Positions 52,921-62,077 of a stretch of 64,000 nt of DNA are shown here, piece after piece. Under the pieces are notes generated by a model. The model saw nothing but the letters and a program-made list of their open reading frames with translations, searched no databases and was not told the origin of the DNA. The translations under genes were made by a program, and so were the position numbers. Within the stretch, counting starts at the first letter, position 1. Every line of letters starts with the position of its first letter. Origin of the DNA: Fontisubflavum oceani (GTDB taxonomy: Bacteria; Pseudomonadota; Alphaproteobacteria; Rhodobacterales; Rhodobacteraceae); the NCBI RefSeq assembly GCF_030407165.1, contig NZ_CP129111.1, forward strand, positions 868,001 through 932,000, written 5' to 3'.

Positions 52921-53802
52921 ATGCAGTATTCGGCACACGAGTCCTTCGTGGCGCCCGCGCGCGCCTTTCCGCAGCTTTGGCGGCTGATACTCGGCCTTTT
53001 GGTTGTGGCTTTGGTCTATGTCGCCTGCTTTTTGGTGATCCTGGCCCTCCTAACACTGACCAGCGGGCTTGATGGCGCGCAGGCTTGGTTGGTCCGCATG
53101 GGCCAGGCGACCGGCCCAACCAGCACGCTGCTTTTGCTGGCCACATTCTTGGGGATGGCCCTTGGCCCGTTTGCTGCGGCGCGCTGGCTTCACAAGCGGC
53201 CGGTGATCAGCCTCTTTGGTCCACGCCAAAAGACGCTGCGCCAATTTCTCATCGCTGGACTGATCTCCGCCGCGATCTTTGGCCTCTCGGCGCTAATCCC
53301 GACAAATGTCGCGGTACAACCGAACCTCGTGCCGACTCTCTGGCTGTCTTACCTGCCGTTGGCGCTGGTCGGCGTTTTGGTCCAGACCGGTGCCGAAGAG
53401 GTGCTCTTCCGCGGCTATCTGCAACAGCAGCTTGCCGCCCGATTTGCCTCACCAGTTATCTGGATGGTCCTGCCATCGGCTCTTTTTGCCATCGCCCATT
53501 ATGACCCTGTTACGATGGGGGAAAACGCCTGGCTCATCGTGGCTGCAACAGGGCTTTTCGCCCTTTTCGCCGCCGATCTCACCGCAAAAACCGGCAGCAT
53601 TGGCGCGGCTTGGGGCTTTCATTTCGCCAACAACGTCTTTGCACTCCTCCTGATCTCGCTCGACGGTCCGCTCTCGGGCCTCGCACTCTACACCACCGAT
53701 TTTGGCCCTGATGCAGCGGAGGTTTTGCGGCCGCTCATTCTGCGCGATATGGGCATTACGGCACTTGTCTGGCTGGTCATTCGCCTTGCGCTGAGCCGGT
53801 GA
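52921..53802 (+). CDS. CPBP-family intramembrane metalloprotease
   Basis: Rce1/CPBP-type multi-pass membrane protease, about eight helices. Motif 1 GAEEVLFRGYLQ (about 161-172; EExxxR), motif 2 FAIAHYDP (His about 192) and motif 3 FHFANNVF. 293 aa; ATG 52921 begins a plausible N-terminus, and earlier in-frame residues overlap the ilvD promoter area. Substrate unknown. Separated from accD by about 65 bases. Confidence 0.88.
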   Translation: MQYSAHESFVAPARAFPQLWRLILGLLVVALVYVACFLVILALLTLTSGLDGAQAWLVRMGQATGPTSTLLLLATFLGMALGPFAAARWLHKRPVISLFGPRQKTLRQFLIAGLISAAIFGLSALIPTNVAVQPNLVPTLWLSYLPLALVGVLVQTGAEEVLFRGYLQQQLAARFASPVIWMVLPSALFAIAHYDPVTMGENAWLIVAATGLFALFAADLTAKTGSIGAAWGFHFANNVFALLLISLDGPLSGLALYTTDFGPDAAEVLRPLILRDMGITALVWLVIRLALSR

Positions 53803-53869
53803 GCGCCGATTGCATTTCCCGCCGGTCCAGCCTATCTGGGCCAAGACAGAATAGAGTACCGGACCGCCC

Positions 53870-54826
53870 ATGAACTGGATCACCAATTACGTCCGTCCCC
53901 GGATCAACTCGATCTTCTCGCGTCGCGAGATGCCCGAGAACCTGTGGACCAAATGCGACGAATGCGGAACCATGCTGTTCCACCGGGAACTGGCCGAGAA
54001 CCTGAACGTCTGCACCAATTGCGGTCACCATATGGCGATCACACCGCGCGATCGGTTCACCGCCCTTTTTGACAACGGTATCTTCACCGAGGTTAAAGTC
54101 CCGCAGCCGCTCAATGACCCGCTGCAGTTTCGCGATCAAAAACGTTATCCGGATCGGATGAAGACCGCCCAGAAGAACACCGGCGAGGCCGAGGCGATGC
54201 TGGTCGCTGAAGGCGAGATCGGGCGCACCCCAATTGTCGCCGCCGCGCAGGATTTTTCCTTCATGGGCGGCTCCATGGGCATGTATGTCGGCAACGCAAT
54301 TGTCGCCGCCGCAGAGCGCGCGGTGAAACGCAAACTGCCGCTGGTGCTGTTCTCCGCCGCAGGGGGCGCGCGCATGCAGGAAGGCATCCTGAGCCTGATG
54401 CAGATGCCCCGCACCACGGTCGCGGTCGAGATGCTGCGCGAGGCCGGATTGCCGTATATCGTCGTGCTGACCCATCCGACGACTGGCGGGGTCACCGCGT
54501 CTTATGCCATGCTGGGCGACATTCAGATTGCCGAACCTAACGCGCTGATCTGCTTTGCTGGCCCTCGGGTGATTGAGCAAACCATCCGCGAAACCCTGCC
54601 CGAAGGATTCCAACGCTCCGAATATCTGCTTGATCATGGCATGCTCGACCGCGTGACCCATCGCAAAGAGATGCGCGAAGAGCTGATCACCATCATCCGC
54701 ATGTTGACGGGCCAGCCCCCGGCCGTGCGCGGCGACCTCCCCGCCCCGGAATCCGAAAGCGCGGAGACCGCTGAGGTCGCCACGGCAGAAGAAGCGCCGG
54801 AAGCAGAGGCTCCGAAGGCGCCGTGA
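53870..54826 (+). CDS. accD: acetyl-CoA carboxylase carboxyltransferase subunit beta
   Basis: Transfers the carboxyl from carboxybiotin to acetyl-CoA. N-terminal zinc ribbon with Cys29, Cys32, Cys48, Cys51 (WTKCDECG and VCTNCGHH). Crotonase-like core with AAQDFSFMGGSMGMYVGNA, SAAGGARMQEGILSLMQM and HPTTGGVTASYAMLGD. Acidic, Ala/Glu-rich tail (about 285-318). 318 aa. Stop overlaps folC, a conserved pair. Confidence 0.96.
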   Translation: MNWITNYVRPRINSIFSRREMPENLWTKCDECGTMLFHRELAENLNVCTNCGHHMAITPRDRFTALFDNGIFTEVKVPQPLNDPLQFRDQKRYPDRMKTAQKNTGEAEAMLVAEGEIGRTPIVAAAQDFSFMGGSMGMYVGNAIVAAAERAVKRKLPLVLFSAAGGARMQEGILSLMQMPRTTVAVEMLREAGLPYIVVLTHPTTGGVTASYAMLGDIQIAEPNALICFAGPRVIEQTIRETLPEGFQRSEYLLDHGMLDRVTHRKEMREELITIIRMLTGQPPAVRGDLPAPESESAETAEVATAEEAPEAEAPKAP

Positions 54827-56096
54827 CCGAGGCACAGTCCGACATCCTCCTTGAACGGATGATGTCCCTTCACCCGAAGATCATCGATCTGACGCTCGAT
54901 CGGATGTGGCGCGTTCTGGCCGCCCTCAATCACCCTGAGCGGCGCCTGCCGCCGGTGATCCACATCGCGGGCACCAATGGCAAAGGCTCGACCCAAGCGA
55001 TGATCCGCGCCGGGCTGGAGGGCGCGGGCTTGGCCACTCATGCCTATACATCACCGCATCTGGTCCGCTTCCATGAACGTATCCGCGTGGCGGGTCAGCT
55101 TATCGATGAACAGACCCTATCCCGCATTTTAGACACATGTTTGGAGGCAAACGGTCCCGATCCGATCACCTATTTCGAGATCACCACCGCGGCGGCACTT
55201 CTCGCCTTTGCGGAAACCTCAGCTGACTACACCCTGCTTGAAGTTGGGCTGGGCGGGCGTCTGGACGCCACGAATGTGATCGACACACCGAGATAACCGT
55301 GATCACGCCCGTCGACTTGGACCATCAGCAATTCCTTGGTGACACGCTTGGCAAGATCGCTGCCGAGAAGGCCGGGATCATCAAGCGCGGCGTGCCTTGC
55401 GTCGTCGGCCCGCAGAAGGACGAGGCGCTCGAGGTGATCGAAGCCCAGGCTGCAAAACTCGGCGCGCCACTTTTGGCCTATGGTCAGCATTGGCATGTTT
55501 GGGAAGAACGCGGGCGATTGGTCTACCAAGATGAAACCGGACTGCTCGATCTACCGCTCCCCAATCTGGCCGGCGCGCATCAGATTCAAAACGCAGGCGC
55601 CGCGCTCACCGTCCTGCGCCATTTGGGCCTTGGGGAGGCCGCCGCCGAAGCCGCTGTCAGCAAGGCCGACTGGCCCGCGCGGATGCAGCGCCTTCGCCAT
55701 GGTCCGCTGATCGATATGGCGCCCGAGGCAGAGATTTGGCTCGATGGCGGGCATAACCCGCATGCCGCCCGCGCCATCGCCGCGACGCTGACGCAGCTTC
55801 CGAAGCGACCGACCCATCTGATCTGCGGGATGATGAACACGAAAGATGTGGCAGGGTTCATGTCCCTCCTCGCGGAGCATGCGGAGAGCCTTCAAGGCGT
55901 CACCATAGCCGGCCAAACCGCCACGCTTTCCGCGGCCGAAACCGTTGCCGCCGCGTCCTCTGTCGGCCTCGAAGCCGATGCTGCCGAAAGTGTCGATCAA
56001 GCGCTCAAGACCATTCTCGCGCAAGATCCGCACGCCCGGGTCCTGATCTGCGGATCGCTCTATCTGGCCGGGGTCGTTCTCCAGGAGAACGGATAG
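54823..56096 (+). pseudogene. folC: folylpolyglutamate/dihydrofolate synthase, single frameshift
   Basis: Mur-ligase-fold enzyme adding glutamates to folate. The first frame holds P-loop IAGTNGKGSTQAM and TSPHLVRFHERIRVAGQ and halts at LDATNVIDTPR (55296). The second frame resumes at ITVITPVDLDHQQFLGDTLG and runs to 56096 with WLDGGHNPHAA. Loss of one base around 55288-55295 rejoins them without gaps. All motifs are intact, and the gene should be required, so a sequence error is the preferred explanation. The start overlaps the accD stop. Confidence 0.87.
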
Positions 56097-56194
56097 GCGA
56101 TACGCCGCCTCGTGATTTCCGCCGCAGCGCGAATTGCGATCGGCGAAGGCCAAGCGCCGCCTATCGGTACGGAACGGGGGGAACAAGACGTCGG

Positions 56195-56238
56195 ATAGGT
56201 TACAAAAATCCGAGGGCTCCAGGAATTTTGTAACCTAT
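56195..56238. repeat. 17-bp inverted repeat between folC and zapE
   Basis: ATAGGTTACAAAAATCC (56195-56211) and GGAATTTTGTAACCTAT (56222-56238) are inverted copies matching at 16 of 17 bases, loop GAGGGCTCCA. The right arm includes the zapE stop codon. Both strands give a hairpin with T4-T5 on its inner flank, so a bidirectional terminator for these convergent genes is possible; it lacks an outer T-tract, so protein binding or a mobile remnant is also possible. Confidence 0.7.
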
Positions 56239-57320
56239 TCTACCCGCGCCTCGCCCCAATCCGCGCCTTGCATCTCGCGCAGACGGCTGGCGGTCCGCTC
56301 AAACTCAAAGCTGCCCGCTCCCTCCAAATAGAGTTTCTCGGGTTCCGCCTCCGCCGAGATGATCAGCCGCACATGCCCCTCATAGAGGGCGTCGATCAGG
56401 GTGACGAACCGTTTGGCCTCATTGAATTTCGAGCTGTCTAGGCAAGGAACATCTTCCAGAACCAAGAGCTTAACCGCCCCCACCAAGGCCAAATAGTCCG
56501 CCGGACCCAGCGGCTTGCCGCAAAGATCCCAAAACCCGGCCCGCGCCATGCCGGCCCAATATTGCGGCAGATGTACCTCCCGGCCCTTCACTTCGAGGAG
56601 CAGTTCTTCGTGTTTTCCTTGGGTGAGATCACGCCAAATCATATCGATGGCTCGCCGCGCTTCTGCATTCACCGGCGTGAAATAGGTCTGCTCACCAGCC
56701 AGTCGATCCTGCCGATAGTCGGTCATCGCATCGAGTTGATCGACCTCGAGCCTTTCTTCCAAGAGCGCGATAAATGGGAGGAATAGCTGACGGTTAAGCC
56801 CGTCCTTATAGAGATCGGTGGGATGCCGGTTCGAGGTCGTCACGACAATCACACCTGCCTCAAACAGCTTCTCGAAAAGGCGCCCAACGATCATTGCATC
56901 GGCGATATCGGTGATCTGCATCTCATCAAAACAGAGCAATCGCAGATCCCGCGAAATCGCTTCGGCCACTGGCTTGATGGCGTCATCCACGCCGGTTTTC
57001 CGCGCCTCGTGAAGTGCTGCTTGGATCTCTTGCATGAAGGCGTGAAAGTGCACCCGGCGCTTCTCGGAAATCGCGACATGGGCGTAAAAGAGGTCCATCA
57101 ACATGGACTTCCCCCGCCCGACACCGCCCCAGAGATAGAGACCCATCGGCCCATTCTCCGCTGGTTTGCGGAACCGCGAAAACAAGCTGGCCTTTCGCGG
57201 CGCTTCCAGCCGCTCGCGCAGCGCCTCCATCCGGCTGAGCACAGCGCGTTGTTCAGGGTCCGGGCGCAGCAAGCCCTCGCCGACGCGGGTGTCATAAATG
57301 GCCGTCAAATGCTGCCCCAT
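56235..57320 (-). CDS. zapE: cell division protein ZapE (AFG1-like ATPase)
   Basis: P-loop ATPase associated with the Z-ring. Walker A GGVGRGKSMLMDLFYA (about 66-81), Walker B LLCFDEMQITDIADAM (about 132-147), VTTSNRHPTDLYKDGL with sensor features. 361 aa, family length. Divergent from the MFS gene across about 150 bases; stop lies within the inverted repeat. Confidence 0.93.
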   Translation of the reverse strand: MGQHLTAIYDTRVGEGLLRPDPEQRAVLSRMEALRERLEAPRKASLFSRFRKPAENGPMGLYLWGGVGRGKSMLMDLFYAHVAISEKRRVHFHAFMQEIQAALHEARKTGVDDAIKPVAEAISRDLRLLCFDEMQITDIADAMIVGRLFEKLFEAGVIVVTTSNRHPTDLYKDGLNRQLFLPFIALLEERLEVDQLDAMTDYRQDRLAGEQTYFTPVNAEARRAIDMIWRDLTQGKHEELLLEVKGREVHLPQYWAGMARAGFWDLCGKPLGPADYLALVGAVKLLVLEDVPCLDSSKFNEAKRFVTLIDALYEGHVRLIISAEAEPEKLYLEGAGSFEFERTASRLREMQGADWGEARVE

Positions 57321-57381
57321 ACGCCAAGTCCTAGCCTGAACTGGGGCAGGAGTGCCAGCAAAAACAAGGTGATGCGGGACA

Positions 57382-57398
57382 CGTCAAAAATTCTGACG
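57382..57398. promoter_or_regulatory. palindromic operator-like site between zapE and MFS genes
   Basis: CGTCAAAAATTCTGACG: perfect five-base arms CGTCA/TGACG around AAAATTC. It lies 79 bases before the MFS start and about 60 before zapE on the other strand. No adjacent regulator gene, so the protein that may bind it is unknown. Confidence 0.3.
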
Positions 57399-57476
57399 GA
57401 TCGCATAAGGACAACTGATTTGACCTAATTTCATCTATCCGTAACTCTGCGCTGACATCACTCGGAGCGCTTACTC

Positions 57477-58730
57477 ATGGACAGCCGTGCCCCCCGGTTC
57501 ACCCCCATTCTGATCGGCAGCTGCATCATCATCATGATCTGCTTCGCGATCCGGGCGAGTTTCGGCGTCTTCCAGATTCCGATTGCAGACGAGTTCGGCT
57601 GGCTCCGCGCCGAATTTTCCCTCGCCATCGCAATCCAGAACCTCGCCTGGGGCGTCGGGCAGCCGATCTTTGGCGCGATTGCAGAACGGTTTGGCGACCG
57701 GAAAGCGATCGTCCTGGGCGCCGTGCTCTATGCTGCGGGTTTGGTGTTCTCGGCCTATGCGATCACACCGGGGCAGCATCAACTGCTTGAAATCCTTGTC
57801 GGGTTCGGCATCGCCGGCACCGGGTTCGGGGTTATCTTGGCGCTTGTGGGACGAGCGGCATCCGATGAAAACCGCTCCATGGCGCTCGGGATCGTCACCG
57901 CCGCTGGGTCCGCCGGGCAGATCATTGGCCCGCCGCTGGCCGAGGGGTTGATGGCTTTCATTCCCTGGCAATCCGTCTTCCTGGTCTTTGCCGGGATGAT
58001 CCTGGCCGCACTCCTCGCGCTGCCGATGCTGCGCGCGCCAAAACTCGCAGAAAAGGTCGTTTTGGAAGACAATCTTGGCCAGGTTCTTGGCAAGGCGTTT
58101 CGCGATCCGTCCTTTACATTGATCTTCGTGGGTTTCTTCTCCTGCGGCTATCAGCTGGGCTTCGTCACCGCGCATTTCCCGGCCTTCGTGACCGAGATGT
58201 GTGGCCCGATCGCGCCCGGCTCGATGCTCTATTCCGTCGGGATCACCAGTACGTCGGCATTGGGCGCGGCGGCCATTGCCTTGATCGGGTTTGCCAATAT
58301 CGCGGGCACCATCCTGGCCGGTTGGTTGGGGCAGAGGTTCCCGAAAAAGTACTTGCTGGCCTGGATTTATGTTGGCCGCACTTTGGCGGCTGGGATTTTC
58401 ATTCTGCTGCCTATCACCCCGCTGAGCGTCATCGTGTTTTCGCTGGTCATGGGGTCGCTTTGGCTGGCGACGGTGCCGCTCACCTCGGGACTGGTGGGCT
58501 ATATCTATGGGCTTCGTCATATGGGCACGCTTTATGGCATCGTGTTCTTCAGCCACCAATTGGGCAGCTTTCTTGGCGTCTGGTTGGGCGGATGGCTCTA
58601 TGACATCTATGGCGATTACACCGCCGTCTGGTGGGTTGGCGTTGCGGTCGGCGCGTTGTCAGCCATCGTGCATCTGCCCGTGAAAGAGGTGCCTCTGAAA
58701 GATCGTGGCGCTGTCGGTTTGGCCGCTTAG
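57477..58730 (+). CDS. MFS transporter, oxalate/formate antiporter-like
   Basis: Major facilitator with about 12 helices. First-half loop AERFGDRKAIVLGAVLYAAG (about 62-81) fits the DRxGRR-type motif between TM2 and TM3. Conserved segment GIVTAAGSAGQIIGPPLAEGL, second-half TM7 onward with FFSCGYQLGFVTAHFPAF and LGSFLGVWLGGWLYD. 417 aa. Sequence resembles monocarboxylate/oxalate:formate transporters; substrate not determinable. Stop overlaps the convergent hydrolase. Confidence 0.88.
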   Translation: MDSRAPRFTPILIGSCIIIMICFAIRASFGVFQIPIADEFGWLRAEFSLAIAIQNLAWGVGQPIFGAIAERFGDRKAIVLGAVLYAAGLVFSAYAITPGQHQLLEILVGFGIAGTGFGVILALVGRAASDENRSMALGIVTAAGSAGQIIGPPLAEGLMAFIPWQSVFLVFAGMILAALLALPMLRAPKLAEKVVLEDNLGQVLGKAFRDPSFTLIFVGFFSCGYQLGFVTAHFPAFVTEMCGPIAPGSMLYSVGITSTSALGAAAIALIGFANIAGTILAGWLGQRFPKKYLLAWIYVGRTLAAGIFILLPITPLSVIVFSLVMGSLWLATVPLTSGLVGYIYGLRHMGTLYGIVFFSHQLGSFLGVWLGGWLYDIYGDYTAVWWVGVAVGALSAIVHLPVKEVPLKDRGAVGLAA

Positions 58731-59638
58731 AGACTGTTTTCGATGGCCTCTGCCACAGCCTCAGGGTGGCTATAGGGCAGGCGGTGATCAGCGCCCTCGA
58801 TCTGGACCTGCTGTGCGGCGCGGTTGTTGCGCGCGAGAAGCCCCATGGACGTGATTGGGATCACCTGATCTTCCGACGCCCAAATCGCAAGAACCGGAAG
58901 GCCCGATTTGGCGATCAAGGCGTGATCTTCGGCGGCCTCTTCCGAGAGTAGGTTGCGCATGCTGGACAGAATGGCAGCCATGCTCCCATCAATTCGCAAG
59001 TCAGCTTGCACACGCCGCGCAACCTCGTCAGCCGCAGCGCCGGCGGGTTTGGCGCGGGCCATATCCCAGTTCATCAGGATCGGACCAAGCAACGCGTGAA
59101 GCCAATCCCCCAAAACTGGATAGCGGATGGTGATCGAGGCCAAACTGCCAAGCTCAGCCTGAAACCCCGCGCTGGCGATCAGGATCAGCTGGCTCACTTG
59201 GTCAGGTGCCTCGACCGCCCGCGCCGTTGCGATCCGACCGCCCATGGAATAGCCGCAAAGCGTCACGGGGCGATCAATGCCTTGCGAGGCCAGTAGGTCG
59301 CGCAACTGCCGCATGAAGAATTCCCGGGTCTGGGGACCAGGCACCCGGTCGGACAAACCACGCCCATAGAGATCATAGGTCAGCACTCGGAAGCCTTGCG
59401 CCGTCAGATGCGGGATCATCGCGTCCCAAACATAAGATGGCGACGAGAGCCCGTGGATGCAGACCATCACGCGCCCATGTTCGGGCCCGTGCCAAGCAAA
59501 ATGCGTCTGCCCATCGGAGAGTTGCACGAACTGGCCCGTCGCGGTTGAGCGTGCGTCTGCGAGCGATGTTTGGGTCGATTGCGCCAGAAGCCAGCCGCCC
59601 AGAAGGCCCATCGCAAGAAGCAGGAGCAGCCAGATCAT
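58727..59638 (-). CDS. alpha/beta hydrolase
   Basis: Alpha/beta-hydrolase fold. Oxyanion-hole HGLSSPSYVW (about 62-71), nucleophile elbow GYSMGGRIA (Ser about 130), acid in AIWASEDQVIP, catalytic His in EGADHRLPYS. The first helix WLLLLLAMGLLGGWLLA anchors it to the membrane. 303 aa. Last gene of a reverse operon with four-base overlaps (fghA - HAD - OCD - hydrolase). Substrate unknown. Confidence 0.9.
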   Translation of the reverse strand: MIWLLLLLAMGLLGGWLLAQSTQTSLADARSTATGQFVQLSDGQTHFAWHGPEHGRVMVCIHGLSSPSYVWDAMIPHLTAQGFRVLTYDLYGRGLSDRVPGPQTREFFMRQLRDLLASQGIDRPVTLCGYSMGGRIATARAVEAPDQVSQLILIASAGFQAELGSLASITIRYPVLGDWLHALLGPILMNWDMARAKPAGAAADEVARRVQADLRIDGSMAAILSSMRNLLSEEAAEDHALIAKSGLPVLAIWASEDQVIPITSMGLLARNNRAAQQVQIEGADHRLPYSHPEAVAEAIENSL

Positions 59639-60555
59639 GGCGACCCGCTGGCTTGGGACAGGATATAGGCGCTGGTCATCAGATCCAGATGCGCGCCGCC
59701 GCCGTTCTTGAACAGCGTGATCTCATCAGCGCTCCGGCGCGCGAAGCGCCCATCGGAGAAGTCATAATAGTCGGCGACGACATCGGCCTCAGAGATCACG
59801 CCACGCGCGATGGGGTCTTTCAACTCACCGATATGCCCGATGGTCGTCTCACGGCTATCCACAAAAATCCGCGCGCGAGTTAGCGCCGTGTCATCGGCTT
59901 CACGCATATCCGGGCGGTAGGCCCCAATCAGGTCAAGATGCTGCCCGGCGCGGAGCCAATCACCTTGGATCAGCGGCTCGGTTGTCATCGTGGCAGAGGT
60001 GATGATGTCGGCACGACTGACAGCCTCGGCAAGGTCGGGTGCCACGCGTGTGCCGGGGCAGTCTTCGGCAAAGCGGGCAGCGCCCGTCGGGCTGCGGTTC
60101 CAGATGGTGAATTCCGCCTCCGGGAAATAGGCGCTGTAAGCGGCGTGGAGATTGCGCCCCACCGTACCCGCGCCAACGATCAGGATGTTGCGACTTTCGC
60201 GGCGCGCCAAACGGCTGGCGGCAAAGGCGCTATCTCCGGCGGTCTTCCATTTGGTGACCAAATGAAAATCAAGGATCGCGTCCAGCGTGCCATCGCCATC
60301 GTTGAAGAGCGACACCGAGCCACCAATCGCGGGCTTTCCTTGCGCTGTATTGCCCGGAAAGATGGTCGCGGATTTGACCAGAACACCCAGCCCATCAATC
60401 CAAGCCGCGCGCGACAGCAAGGTGTCGTCACCGCGATACAGGAAACTGTCGGTGATTTCGGCCCGGGGCAGGAGGTGGCCGGCAGCGAAAGCCTCCCCCA
60501 AAGCGCGCCAATCCAGCTTGGCTTCCAGATCATCTCCGATGATCCGCGGGCTCAT
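59635..60555 (-). CDS. ornithine cyclodeaminase/mu-crystallin family protein
   Basis: Dinucleotide-binding OCD-fold enzyme. Substrate Lys in LVKSATIFPGN (about 59-69), nucleotide loop LIVGAGTVGRNLHAAY (about 124-139), FTIWNRS, catalytic region DLIGAYRPDMREAD (about 215-228) and FKNGGGAHLDLM. 306 aa. Family members are cyclodeaminases, imine reductases or amino-acid dehydrogenases; substrate unknown. Confidence 0.9.
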   Translation of the reverse strand: MSPRIIGDDLEAKLDWRALGEAFAAGHLLPRAEITDSFLYRGDDTLLSRAAWIDGLGVLVKSATIFPGNTAQGKPAIGGSVSLFNDGDGTLDAILDFHLVTKWKTAGDSAFAASRLARRESRNILIVGAGTVGRNLHAAYSAYFPEAEFTIWNRSPTGAARFAEDCPGTRVAPDLAEAVSRADIITSATMTTEPLIQGDWLRAGQHLDLIGAYRPDMREADDTALTRARIFVDSRETTIGHIGELKDPIARGVISEADVVADYYDFSDGRFARRSADEITLFKNGGGAHLDLMTSAYILSQASGSP

Positions 60556-61175
60556 GCAGCCGCCTCCACTTCGGTTAGGAGATTGTGGTCAACCAGGACC
60601 CGCGCCCAACCCTCGGGACTCTCAAACTGATGCACGTTCCAACCTCGCGACCGCGCGACCTCGACATTGTCCGGCCTGTCATCAGCAAACAGCAGGCGCT
60701 CCGGCGCGATGCCGGACTGCTCTTCGACCATCTGATAAATCGCCGGATTGGGCTTGGTAACCCGCATTCGACCCGACACAAATTCCTGGTCAAACTCGTT
60801 CAGAAAATCGAATTCTGTTTGCGCGTAGGCGTAGCTCTCAACGCCGAAATTCGTCAGAGCAAAAACCGGCATACCTTTGGCTCGCAACGCCCGAAGCAGT
60901 TTGACGGAATGCGGGATCACCGGGTTTGCAAGCTCGATCCAGCGGTCATGCCACATACGAATCTCAGCACCGTATTCCGGGTAGGCCTCGGCGGTTTCGT
61001 AGATCACATCGCGGAATCCTTCGCCCAGATCGAGGCGTTCATTCATCCCGTGAAGATCAACCGCATCGAACAGCGCCCGGCGGCGGGTCTCACCAATCTC
61101 GGCATCGTAGAACCGTTCCGGCTGCCATTCGATCAGCACGTTGCCGATGTCAAATATGACGGCCTCGATGGTCAT
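60552..61175 (-). CDS. HAD-family hydrolase, YihX-like
   Basis: Haloacid-dehalogenase-superfamily phosphatase, subclass IA. Nucleophile FDIGNVLIEW (Asp10; second Asp replaced by Gly-Asn, as in YihX), Thr in ALTNFGVESY, Lys in VTKPNPAIYQM and acidic motif FADDRPDNVE. 207 aa. Related enzymes dephosphorylate sugar phosphates or hydrolyse haloacids. Overlaps fghA and OCD genes by four bases. Confidence 0.9.
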   Translation of the reverse strand: MTIEAVIFDIGNVLIEWQPERFYDAEIGETRRRALFDAVDLHGMNERLDLGEGFRDVIYETAEAYPEYGAEIRMWHDRWIELANPVIPHSVKLLRALRAKGMPVFALTNFGVESYAYAQTEFDFLNEFDQEFVSGRMRVTKPNPAIYQMVEEQSGIAPERLLFADDRPDNVEVARSRGWNVHQFESPEGWARVLVDHNLLTEVEAAA

Positions 61176-62011
61176 GCGCTCACCTCGTACATCGCCTCGG
61201 CGTGGAAGGCGACGTGATCCTCCATGAAGCTGGAGACAAAGAAATAGCTGTGATCGTAGCCGGGCTGCATCCGCAGGGTTGCGGGTTGGCGACGTTCGGC
61301 GATGGCGCTAGCCAGGGCTTCGGTTTTCAGCAAGTCGCCAAATTGATCCGCCGTGCCGGTGTCAATCAAAACCGGACCGGCGAACCCCTGCTCTCGCATC
61401 AGGAAGCTGGCGTCATGCGGCTCCCAAAGGGCGGTGTTTTCCCCGAGATAGGCTCGAAATTGCTTCTGCCCCCAATCGCTGCTGATCGGGTTACAGATCG
61501 GCGCGAAGGCGGAGACGGAGGCAAAGCGGTCGGGGAAGCTCATGGCAATCGTCAGCGCGCCATGACCGCCCATGGAATGGCCCGTGATGCCTTGGCGGGC
61601 TTCATCGAGCGCAAAGCGTTTGAAGAGCGCGCGGGGCAGCTCATCGGTGATGTAGTCCCACATCTGGAAATGCTCGGCCCAAGGATCTTGGGTCGCATTC
61701 ACATAGAAACCCGCGCCCTGGCCCAGATCATAGGCGTCATCATCGGCCACGCCGGTACCGCGCGGCGAGGTGTCTGGGAAAACCAGCGCGATACCTTGAT
61801 CGGCGGCCCAAGCTTGCGCGCCCGCCTTCACCATCGCGTTCTCATGGGTGCAGGTCAGGCCCGAGAGATACCAGAGCACCGGCACCGGGCCGTCCTCGGC
61901 TTCGGCTGGCTGAAACAGCCCAAAGGTCATCTCGGTTCCGGTGGCTTTCGACGCATGGGTATAGACACCTTGTGTCCCCCCGAAACAGCGGTTTTCCGAG
62001 ACGGTATCCAT
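61172..62011 (-). CDS. fghA: S-formylglutathione hydrolase
   Basis: Esterase completing glutathione-dependent formaldehyde oxidation (S-formylglutathione to formate and glutathione). LSGLTCTHENAMVKAG (about 49-64), nucleophile GHSMGGHGALTIA (Ser about 148), DTGTADQFGD for the acid, and MQPGYDHSYFFVSSF with the His. 279 aa. The partner dehydrogenase (adhC/frmA) is not here. Heads the operon with HAD, OCD and hydrolase genes. Confidence 0.94.
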   Translation of the reverse strand: MDTVSENRCFGGTQGVYTHASKATGTEMTFGLFQPAEAEDGPVPVLWYLSGLTCTHENAMVKAGAQAWAADQGIALVFPDTSPRGTGVADDDAYDLGQGAGFYVNATQDPWAEHFQMWDYITDELPRALFKRFALDEARQGITGHSMGGHGALTIAMSFPDRFASVSAFAPICNPISSDWGQKQFRAYLGENTALWEPHDASFLMREQGFAGPVLIDTGTADQFGDLLKTEALASAIAERRQPATLRMQPGYDHSYFFVSSFMEDHVAFHAEAMYEVSA

Positions 62012-62077
62012 GGCGATGCTCCCCCGTGATCTGGCCCGAACCTAGGGGTAGCGCGGCAGGCGCAAGGCGTCCAGCGC

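Noticed and set aside
57420..57447. TTGACC with TAACTC 16 bases later before the MFS gene
   Set aside because: The -10 matches only two consensus positions; not supported as a promoter.
57471..58559. 362-aa reverse frame
   Set aside because: Opposite the MFS transporter; hydrophilic Asp/Arg/Gln-rich complement of hydrophobic helices.
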